Assembly: GCA_027596035.1 (NCBI GenBank)
Contig: JADGJA010000486.1
Span: forward strand, 1 to 17,092
DNA length: 17,092 nucleotides
Origin: Thoreauomyces humboldtii
Lineage: Eukaryota; Chytridiomycota; Chytridiomycetes; Spizellomycetales; Powellomycetaceae
Reading direction: 5' to 3'
Position 1 is the first letter of the stretch. Each line of letters starts with the position of its first letter. The notes beneath the pieces were generated by a model, which saw nothing but the letters and a program-made list of their open reading frames with translations, did no database searches and was not told the origin of the DNA. The position numbers were made by a program, and so were the translations under genes. Below are positions 10,949 to 17,092 of this stretch, in pieces.

Positions 10949-11161
10949 AAGGGGCCCCAGCCCCAGAGAGACTCGCTCTTCTCCCTCAGTCAGCTCAACC
11001 CCCACTCAATCATGCCACCGATACCTGTATATATGGCCCTTCCCTCTGTAGATTTCTCTTTTGTAACTTTTTTTTCCTGTCCAAATGACGATTTGCTTTG
11101 CTCATTGTCTCTCGCATCAAAGCTGGTGCAGATGAAGGGTCTGAAAAAGTCTATTATAGGA
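10949..11161. other. Convergent 3' gap between NOX and the C2H2 gene
   Basis: These 213 nt carry T-rich and TATATA-like stretches (about 11027-11075) typical of fungal 3' ends. No gene is visible. Confidence 0.55.
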
Positions 11162-12331
11162 TTATGGCGTTTGGTACCCGGGTATATATACTAGCGGATG
11201 TGAAGGAGGATGAAGAAGCAGTAGAGGTTCGGTCACGGAATGGGACTGGACCACTGGCCAATAGGGGGGAGAATACGTGTACTCTGAGGACTCTGGCACA
11301 AGGTCGTGCGAGACGTACGGGACGGACGGATGCAGATGACCGGGGTGCACCCCGAACGCTACACTAGGCTCGAAGGTGGGTGTTCCGACAAGGGCGTTCC
11401 ATTCGTGAGCGTCGCATTGCACGATCGCGTCGGACATGATGCGAGTCGGTAGTAGCGGTGGTCTCGCGAGGGGTTCCTGTTTGAAGGGGAGGCATCCATG
11501 GAGCGTCCGAGTGGACGGGTGCGAAGAGTAACAAGCGAAGGGATCATCGTGCAGCAAGGGCGGGCCTTCGTCGTGGATGACGATCGGGGAGGACACGGTC
11601 GATGGGGAGAAGGCTCCGTGGACCCACTCGGCATCTTGGGGAAACGGGATCGGTACCGGGATGATGACCAAGCCGTTCGGCACCGACGTAGCGAGATGTT
11701 GGAGAGGGTGTTCCATCCGATAGACCTCGGTGGTCTCGGTCTTTGTCGTGTCGCCGCCGCTGCCGGATCGTCTCGTCTGAGCCAAGGGATCCACCGGCTT
11801 GCCCTTGGGCTCGACGTTCGACCTTGGTGGTGGTCGCTTCCTGGTTCGACCTGACGCCCTCCTGTCCGCGTCGGTGGCGTGGACGACCCGGTGCTGCTGC
11901 ATGTTGTCCTTTCGGGCAAAGCTCCGACCGCAGTCGGGAAAGTCGCAGGTGAACGGTCGCTCCTTCGTGTGCGTCATCTGGTGACGTTGGAGGTGTCCGT
12001 TCGAGCGAAAGGATCTACCGCAGCCGGGCTGGAGGCACGTGAGCCGACGCTTGGGGTCCACGGGACTGCTGGGTGCGGTAGGAGAGGCGATTGACTGAGT
12101 CGATGGAGGTGTTCCGGGTGGGCTGGATGGATCGAAGTGCTGGATAGCCTGGGGGGATGTACTTGGGGCGTGCGAGTCTCTGTCCATGAGGGCAGTCAAG
12201 TCGAAGCCCGTCGTCTCCTGCAGGGGGTATTGCTCGAAAGGATCCGGCCCGGTGGTCAGCGTAGGATTGAAGGTGGCGAGCCAGTGTTCCACCGAAAGAA
12301 ACGAGCCGGCGGGTTCCCACGAAGGCATCAT
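11162..12331 (-). CDS. Two-finger C2H2 zinc-finger transcription factor
   Basis: The single-exon product is 389 aa. The start is the first in-frame ATG (an ATGATG pair at 12331); the frame stays open for 145 more codons upstream but without any ATG. Two fingers sit mid-protein: C99-x4-C104-x12-H117-x3-H121 and C129-x4-C134-x12-H147-x3-H151, joined by an HTKERPF linker. A basic stretch after finger 2 (RTRKRPPPR, about 162-170) is a likely nuclear signal. The flanks are Ser/Pro-rich and probably disordered; the acidic and hydrophobic N-terminal 50 residues may be an activation region. Finger-helix contact residues are S/G/H/R in finger 1 and R/D/N/Q in finger 2; the second set equals that of Msn2-type stress factors. 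The Msn2 fingers lie at the C-terminus with C-x2-C spacing, so orthology is doubtful. The gene is divergent from the bZIP gene and convergent with NOX. Confidence 0.82.
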   Translation of the reverse strand: MMPSWEPAGSFLSVEHWLATFNPTLTTGPDPFEQYPLQETTGFDLTALMDRDSHAPSTSPQAIQHFDPSSPPGTPPSTQSIASPTAPSSPVDPKRRLTCLQPGCGRSFRSNGHLQRHQMTHTKERPFTCDFPDCGRSFARKDNMQQHRVVHATDADRRASGRTRKRPPPRSNVEPKGKPVDPLAQTRRSGSGGDTTKTETTEVYRMEHPLQHLATSVPNGLVIIPVPIPFPQDAEWVHGAFSPSTVSSPIVIHDEGPPLLHDDPFACYSSHPSTRTLHGCLPFKQEPLARPPLLPTRIMSDAIVQCDAHEWNALVGTPTFEPSVAFGVHPGHLHPSVPYVSHDLVPESSEYTYSPPYWPVVQSHSVTEPLLLLHPPSHPLVYIPGYQTP

Positions 12332-12562
12332 GCTGCTTGCGCTGCAGGAAAAGATAGAGAGACAGGCCGTGCTTTGCTGGTGGTATGACCGAAGAGGCAA
12401 ACGTGCGGACCTCGAGACCAACGTGCCGGTCGCTGTCGCGGGCGGTCGTAAATCGTGCTGATCTGGCCTAGCCTGCGGGAGCGAGACATCCTTCCTCTTC
12501 AAGTAGATAACGCATCCGGAGACGTTTTTGCAGCGGCGGCCTGGAGGCTGTTCTCTGATCTT

Positions 12563-12579
12563 GAGAGAGAGAGAGAGAG
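12563..12579. repeat. (GA)8.5 microsatellite
   Basis: This is an uninterrupted 17-nt GA run on + (CT on the C2H2 sense strand). It falls in the likely 5' leader or promoter of the C2H2 gene, about 230 nt upstream of its ATG. Confidence 0.9.
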
Positions 12580-12864
12580 CCCAGAGACAGAGAGCAAATC
12601 GTTTGGTCTGGAACTGACGGCAAAAAATTCGGCAGGCAAAAGAACAGAAACGCAGCGCAGAAATCAGCGACGGGACGGGAAAAACCTGCCGTTGGGTGTT
12701 TGCCGCAAGATCAGTGCCCCGCCACCCTAACCCTACGCAACCTTTGTGCACAACGGGGAGAACCAATGTGCAGGCATTCCCGAGCCCCTGGTACAGGGAA
12801 TGCGTTGCCGAGAGACGACGGTACTGGTGGGGGTGTCAGATCTTGCTGACATGAACATCCCTCG

Positions 12865-12886
12865 CACACACGCACACACACACACA
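12865..12886. repeat. CA microsatellite, (CA)3 CG (CA)7
   Basis: This is an interrupted dinucleotide repeat in the divergent C2H2/bZIP upstream region, about 300 nt before the bZIP ATG. Confidence 0.9.
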
Positions 12887-13185
12887 GTGCTTTTCCGGGC
12901 GTTGAAGCTGTGAACTAGTCCCACAGCACAGCTGCTCTGCAAGCCAGCGGACACTCACCTCAAGTCATCGGCCCAGTCTGTCGCGGGCCTTCCTCGCGGG
13001 TCTTCCGTATCGGCTGCTGCTTCCATCGCGTCTCGTCCTCGCGGTGGCTCTTCCCTGGGTTCGTGGGAGATGGGTCTCATGCGTGACTGTTGAACGGCTC
13101 CTTTCGAGACCCACTGACTGACGTTGGTTTCTTCAGGTCCCGTCATTGACGATCGAGCTCCCTGCCGCTGCTTCTCTCCTGCTTC

Positions 13186-14526
13186 ATGGAAAGTCATCCT
13201 GCTTCATCGCGCCATCATAGCTCCCCGCCGCTTCAGTTATCGCCCGACATGTCTCTGCAGGAGCAACATCAACTCCCCCAGATGAGCCCTACTCCAGCTT
13301 CTACCCCTACTGGACCATGTGAGTTGGGAATGTCTACCGGTCGTCTTGTCTCCCCCCAAAGTACTGCGTCATCCCAAGCTGACGTTCGTCTCTCCGTGAT
13401 GCCTCTCGTCCTGCCTCCCCTCCTGCCAGCCAAGCGCGCCGAGCAAAACAGGGCAGCGCAACGGGCTTTCCGCGAGCGCAAGCAGCGTTACATCAAGGAG
13501 CTCGAGGTCAAGGCCACCCTCCTCGACTCGCGTCACGGCCAGCTGGCAGAGTCGGAGGCTCGGCACCGGGAGCTCCGCACCATGGTGGAACGTCTCACGC
13601 GAGAGAGGGACGTGAGGATCAAGGAACGGGAGCTGTGGTGGAGGGAACGGGAGGAGGTGTTCCGGGTCGTGGAGGGTCTGCGAAAGGATCTGGACCAGCT
13701 CCACGGCGGGAACGACCGTCTGAAGGAGGTCGTCTTCGGCCTGTGGCAAGAGTCCAGGGAGAACGGAGACGCCGATGGCGAGGCATCCGTGGCACCCGAG
13801 GTCATCAGCGAGATGGTGTCATCGAAAACGGACGCCGCGGCACCGGTGGAAGCGGTCGACCTCTCGGGAGAGATCACGGCGGACGCTCTCGCTGCTGCAC
13901 CGCCGCCACACAAGACGAACGCCTCGATACCCTTGCGAGATCCATCAGCGCCATCGCTCGGCACCATTCCATTTGCGCGGCTTCTCGAAGGTGGATCAAA
14001 CGGCTCGGGGCCCGCACTCGCGTCGGTCGTCAGCCCGCCTACTGCGACGAATAACGTCTCGGATCAGGTGTTCGTGAAGTTGAGGGATCGGATCGGATAC
14101 TGGGACGCTGAGCGAGAGGCTCTGTATCGTAACGCCACGTTCCCCCCGGCTTCTTCGGTCAGCAACGCTCACGCCCAGCAGCAGCAGCAGGCCGGCTCAG
14201 TGGAGATCATCCAGCAACAGCCATCTCAGCCTCTTCCGGCCATACCCCCAACGTCAGCTGCCTTCATGGACTACCTCTTTTCGACGCTCCTCGCTTCCGG
14301 AAACGGCGTTGCCGCCGCTCAGGCCCAGCTACAAGCGCTGGTCAACGATCCCGCTGCGCTATCGGCAGCGTTCGCTGCGAGCGCGAAAGCGCAACAACTG
14401 CAGCAGCAGCAGGCGCAATCCCAAGCTGGACCTCAGGGATCGGCGGTGCGCCGAAGTGGGGAAGAGGCCGCTGCCACGGCGAGCGCGGCACCTGTCAACG
14501 CAAGTAGCAAAGAGCCCACCCCATAA
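13186..14526 (+). CDS. bZIP transcription factor with Yap-type basic region
   Basis: The preferred model joins 13186-13318 and 13430-14526 and gives 409 aa. Intron 13319-13429 (111 nt) has GTGAGT, a CTGAC branch site at about 13379-13383 and a pyrimidine tract before CCAG. Because it is 3n and open, the unspliced reading gives 446 aa. The ATG follows an in-frame TGA at 13147. The basic region, just after the splice joint, contains NRAAQRAFR (the N-x2-A-Q-x2-F-R signature of Yap/Pap1 factors) followed by RKQRYIKELE. Leucine heptads are regular for about three turns, then weaken into a long charged helix rich in R, E and W (RELWWRERE). The rest is Ala/Pro/Ser-rich with glutamine runs, and likely disordered. 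The spliced protein has no cysteine, so the Yap1-style redox cysteine domains are absent. It is divergent from the C2H2 gene and convergent with iPGM. The target genes cannot be told from sequence. Confidence 0.87.
   Translation: MESHPASSRHHSSPPLQLSPDMSLQEQHQLPQMSPTPASTPTGPCELGMSTGRLVSPQSTASSQADVRLSVMPLVLPPLLPAKRAEQNRAAQRAFRERKQRYIKELEVKATLLDSRHGQLAESEARHRELRTMVERLTRERDVRIKERELWWREREEVFRVVEGLRKDLDQLHGGNDRLKEVVFGLWQESRENGDADGEASVAPEVISEMVSSKTDAAAPVEAVDLSGEITADALAAAPPPHKTNASIPLRDPSAPSLGTIPFARLLEGGSNGSGPALASVVSPPTATNNVSDQVFVKLRDRIGYWDAEREALYRNATFPPASSVSNAHAQQQQQAGSVEIIQQQPSQPLPAIPPTSAAFMDYLFSTLLASGNGVAAAQAQLQALVNDPAALSAAFAASAKAQQLQQQQAQSQAGPQGSAVRRSGEEAAATASAAPVNASSKEPTP
13319..13429 (+). other. 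In-frame bZIP intron (111 nt, no stop codon)
   Basis: The borders are GTGAGT and CCAG, with an internal CTGAC and a CT-rich 3' end. The length is divisible by three and the frame is open, so retention would insert 37 net residues directly before the basic region, replacing Ser45 by a 38-residue stretch starting with Cys45. Confidence 0.75.
14176..14190 (+). repeat. (CAG)5 glutamine-coding repeat in bZIP
   Basis: Five CAG codons encode a Q5 run in the C-terminal half. A second (CAG)4 lies at 14401-14412, inside a Q/A-rich segment. Confidence 0.9.
14401..14412 (+). repeat. (CAG)4 glutamine-coding repeat in bZIP
   Basis: Four CAG codons sit in a Q/A-rich stretch (AQQLQQQQAQ) near the C-terminus. 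This is a low-complexity region common in fungal transcription factors. Confidence 0.85.
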
Positions 14527-14714
14527 TTAGCAGAATTTCCCTTACTACAGTAGTCCCTGCTTCTTTTTTCGACTTCCTGCATCATACTATCAATACATCC
14601 AGCATCTCTCCGCCCGCAACGAACTAATGATAACCAGCTATGCCAAAGTTATATGATTCCACGGGAGAGAAGAGTTGAAGTACGACAGAGTGTGTAGTCA
14701 TGGAAAGTCTAATT
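14527..14714. other. Convergent 3' gap between bZIP and iPGM
   Basis: These 188 nt form a short shared 3' region with A/T-rich patches (for example around 14575-14600 and 14625-14660). No gene or strong hairpin was seen. Confidence 0.55.
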
Positions 14715-16472
14715 CTACTTCTTCGCAATCAGAGACATGCCGGTCATCTCCTTGGGGATCGGCAAGCCCATCACGTCGAGGAGGGTGGGTGCGACGTCCG
14801 CCAGGGATCCGACCTTGTCGGCGATGAACTTATGCTTGGTCGATGCCATCACAAAGGGAACTGGAAGCAGGAACGAACGGATCAGAACTCAACCGGCAAC
14901 GTACTTCGGGCGATTCGGTATGGTAATCCCGCGAGACTCACCAGGGTTGCATGTATGAGCGGTATGGGGCTGACCTCCGTCGCCGAACATCTTCTCAGCG
15001 TTCCCGTGGTCAGCCGTGACAAACAGGGTGTATCCCGCCTTCTTGCAGGCCTCGTAGATGATCCCGATGCCCTTGTCGGTGGCCTCGACGCCCTTGATCG
15101 CCGCCTCGTAGACTCCCGTGTGACCGACCATGTCGGGGGGCGCAAAGTTGCACATGACGAAGGGGTACTTTTTCGAGTCGAGGGTGGAAGCCACCTTCTC
15201 CGCCACTTCGATGGCACTCATCTCAGGCTGCATGTCGTACGTCTTCACCTTTGGCGAGGCGATCATCTCGCGGTCCTCCATCGGGTACTGAACCTCCTGG
15301 CCGCCGTTGAAGAAGAAGGTCACGTGGGCGTACTTTTCCGTCTCGGCGATGTGGCACTGTGGGACCTTTTGCTCTCCGAGCCATTCGGCGAGCACGTTGT
15401 CCATGACTTGTGGAGGGAAGATGACTTCGAAGGGGTAGTCGGTCTTATACCGGGTCATGGTAGTGATGGACTGAGGAAGAAGAATGGCGCTTGAATGAGG
15501 CGTCCGTCCATCACCGTCACGGTAATCCACACGATCCTTCTTACCAGGTCTTCGACCTTCTTTCCTTCGAAAGGCATCTCCAGGCCAAGTGCCTGAGTGA
15601 GCTCTCGCATGCGGTCGCTGCGATAGTTGAAGAAGACCGTGGTGTCCCCCTTCTGCAGTCGTCCGTCCTTTCCAATCACGATGGGTTTGAGGAACTCGTC
15701 GGTCTCGTCCGCCTTGTACCGCTCCTCAATGGTCTTGGATGCATCTTCAGAGGTGTCCCCCTTGCCCTCGACGAGAGCATCGTAGGCAACCTTCACCCTG
15801 TCCCAGCGCTTGTCGCGGTCCATGGCGTAGTACCGCCCGACCACCGTAGCGAGCTCTCCGTACTTGAGCTCCTTTGTGAAGTCGAGCAGCTGCTTCATGT
15901 ATCCGTCGGCGGACTTCGGCGAGGTGTCTCGACCGTCTCCGAAGAAGTGGATGTAGGTGTTTGGAATGCCGTAGTCCTTTGCGACGCGGAGCAGCTCGAA
16001 CAGGTGATCAATGTGAGCGTGCACGCCGCCATCGGACACCAGGCCCAGGAGATGGAGACGTCCGTTTCCTTCCTTTGCGCGCTTGAGAGACTTAACGAGG
16101 TTGGGCTGCTCTCCGAGCTTGTGCTTCTTGATGCAGGCGTTGATACGGACAATGTCCTGCCGAACAAGTGTGCGATGAGTTACCTGCGTCTTACAAGCAA
16201 AGGCTAACCCGTCTGGTATGCCGTACCTGATAAACGATGCGCCCGGCACCAATGTTGAGGTGGCCTACTTCGGAGTTCCCCATGAGACCGTCGGGCAGAC
16301 CGACGTCCTCGCCGTGAGCTCCGAGCTTCGTGAATGGGTACTTCTTCTCGAGGCCATCCATCACGGGCGTCTTTGCGTTCCGGATGGCGTCCCCCTTGGG
16401 GTCCTTCTCCTCGGAGATGCCCCACCCATCGATGACGATGAGACATGCTTGCTCAGTGGGTTTGGTTGACAT
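14715..16472 (-). CDS. 2,3-bisphosphoglycerate-independent phosphoglycerate mutase (iPGM)
   Basis: The cytosolic enzyme interconverts 3- and 2-phosphoglycerate in glycolysis and gluconeogenesis through a phosphoserine and two metal ions (EC 5.4.2.12). Exons 16472-16227, 16156-15545, 15470-14942 and 14860-14715 give 1533 nt and 510 aa, the usual iPGM length. The introns (70, 74 and 81 nt) are GT-AG with clean frame joints: RIVYQ/DIVRIN, VEDL/SITTM and TCNP/VPFV. All catalytic residues are present by family alignment: D15, nucleophile S67 in MGNSEVGH, D399 and H403 in DMVGH, D440 and H441 in TADHGN, and H458 in TAHT. Substrate-binding residues are H128 (SDGGVH), GDGRD at 155-159, R190 and R196 in RYYAMDRD, R261 and R264 in NYRSDR, and K332. 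The ATG at 16472 opens exon 1 with the expected LIVIDGWG after ten residues. It is unrelated to the cofactor-dependent enzyme of yeast and animals. Confidence 0.97.
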
Positions 16473-16530
16473 GGCTGAATGATTGACTGTATTTGCGGAA
16501 GGTGTTCTACTTGACGGGACGAGAGCGTGT

Positions 16531-16541
16531 TTATTATATTG
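16531..16541 (-). promoter_or_regulatory. TATA-like element upstream of iPGM
   Basis: On the minus strand this reads AATATAATAA, an isolated A/T block about 60-70 nt upstream of the iPGM ATG. Strong TATA boxes are common in highly expressed glycolytic genes. It is assigned by position and composition only. Confidence 0.4.
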
Positions 16542-17017
16542 TACGGCAACTGAAGGATCTGCTGCAACGATTTTTCGGGAAGGGGTGGTGGATCCGTTCG
16601 ATAAGAGTCAGAGTGACGTGTGTGATGACTGTTCCTCCCCCGGTGCCGGCCGGTAGTCCTGTAGTTTCCAGTACTGCATTACCGACTACTATCCATCCTC
16701 TACGTTCCGCTACATACCAGAAACTCACAGTTCTCTCAGCTCTGGAACCATTTGCCGCGAGGAAGTTCCGTTACTGTAAGCTCTCCACCATAGTTCGCGA
16801 CCCAGTATCGTCTACTCGCTTATCACCTGCGTTCCCTGCATAGCATCCATCACATCGTCGCCGTCACAACTTCCTTACGACTTCTGCTGTGGGTCTTCGC
16901 CCGCGGCAGTTGAGGCTTTGGACAATGCACTGAGAGGCATCCGCCACACTTTGCTTATACCTGTCCCGAGCCAGTCCCTAGCCGTCCGTGTGATCCCGCC
17001 TACTCCTTCGACGTCCA

Positions 17018-17041
17018 CACAGCAGCACAGCAGCACAGCAG
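17018..17041. repeat. Three tandem copies of CACAGCAG
   Basis: Three perfect 8-bp units follow one another and end about 10 nt before the ATG at 17052. They may lie in the 5' leader of the next gene. Confidence 0.9.
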
Positions 17042-17051
17042 CGACCTCGTC

Positions 17052-17092
17052 ATGAAGCGACATAAGCGAAATCGCTCACCCACCCCGGTTCT
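17052..17092 (+). CDS. Possible start of a rightward gene, cut by the window edge
   Basis: An ATG opens a frame without a stop to the end of the window, giving only about 13 residues, beginning MKRHKRNRSPTPV. They are basic and Ser/Pro-containing. The strict strand alternation of the neighbours fits a rightward gene here, but 41 nt cannot prove one. Function unknown. Confidence 0.25.
   Translation, partial: MKRHKRNRSPTPV

Larger units (their letters stand above)
12332..13185. promoter_or_regulatory. Shared upstream region of the C2H2 (-) and bZIP (+) genes
   Basis: These 854 nt lie between divergent start codons. They contain a GA/CT microsatellite, a CA microsatellite, a telomere-like CCCTAACCCTA at 12725-12735, a CCAAT box at 12763-12767 and one CCCCT at 12785-12789. 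A small minus-strand frame at 12955-13197 has no recognisable motif and overlaps the bZIP start, so I do not call it. The bZIP frame has an in-frame TGA at 13147-13149, which limits its leader. Confidence 0.55.
16473..17051. promoter_or_regulatory. Region upstream of iPGM (-) and of a possible next gene (+)
   Basis: These 579 nt have no convincing coding region; the frames present have no recognisable motif. They hold a TATA-like element for iPGM and a short tandem repeat near the right end, both listed separately. Pyrimidine-rich sequence around 16800-16890 could be leader or promoter of a rightward gene. Confidence 0.45.

Noticed and set aside
9755..11005. 416-codon open frame on the minus strand opposite NOX
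   Set aside because: It lies antisense to a well-supported NOX exon, has a repetitive E/V/D/L-rich composition typical of the reverse frame of GC-rich coding DNA, and shows no domain motif.
12955..13197. 80-codon minus-strand frame between the C2H2 and bZIP genes
   Set aside because: It is short, without motif, lies in a divergent upstream region and overlaps the bZIP start codon.
14700..16207. Two long plus-strand open frames (264 and 238 codons) opposite iPGM
   Set aside because: They mirror the iPGM exons and have no recognisable motifs; iPGM carries every catalytic residue on the other strand.
16493..16843. 116-codon plus-strand frame upstream of iPGM
   Set aside because: It overlaps the likely iPGM promoter, has no motif and an irregular composition; I see no evidence of a gene.
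1..17092. Search for a CRISPR array, transposon, viral gene or secondary-metabolite cluster
   Set aside because: No repeat-spacer array, terminal inverted repeats, transposase, reverse transcriptase, or polyketide/peptide synthase motifs were seen in any frame.

Overview
The window is nuclear DNA from a fungus. It carries spliceosomal introns of 51-126 nt, several with CTGAC- or CTAAC-type branch sites, and it encodes fungal-type proteins: a two-FYVE Pep7/Vac1 protein, an NADPH oxidase without EF-hands, a bZIP factor with a Yap-type basic region, and a cofactor-independent phosphoglycerate mutase. I lean towards a basidiomycete or another lineage with moderately GC-rich coding DNA, but I cannot fix the phylum from sequence alone.

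There are six essentially complete protein genes plus one possible gene start at the right edge, and they alternate in strand throughout. The order is NUP192/NUP205 nucleoporin (+, 31-6146), PEP7/VAC1 (-, 8427-6427), NADPH oxidase (+, 9315-10948), C2H2 zinc-finger factor (-, 12331-11162), bZIP factor (+, 13186-14526), iPGM (-, 16472-14715), and a possible start at 17052 (+). This makes three convergent pairs with short 3' gaps (280, 213 and 188 nt) and divergent pairs sharing longer upstream regions (887, 854 and about 579 nt). I see no rRNA, tRNA, CRISPR array, transposon or viral gene.

I rebuilt exon structures by hand from GT-AG borders, reading frame and family motifs. NUP192 has one intron and then a 5.9 kb uninterrupted exon. 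PEP7 has seven introns in a 1452-nt CDS. NOX has one, the C2H2 gene none, the bZIP gene one (111 nt, in frame, open), and iPGM three.

NUP192, PEP7 and iPGM are housekeeping genes (nuclear pore scaffold, endosome fusion, glycolysis). The middle block of NOX, C2H2 factor and bZIP factor suggests a loose stress or redox neighbourhood. The C2H2 fingers have recognition residues resembling those of stress-element (AGGGG) binders, and four AGGGG/CCCCT sites and several CCAAT boxes lie in the PEP7/NOX intergenic region. This link is inference. Overall I consider this an ordinary fungal chromosomal region with a few interesting splicing and promoter details. I did not find a clearly new system.
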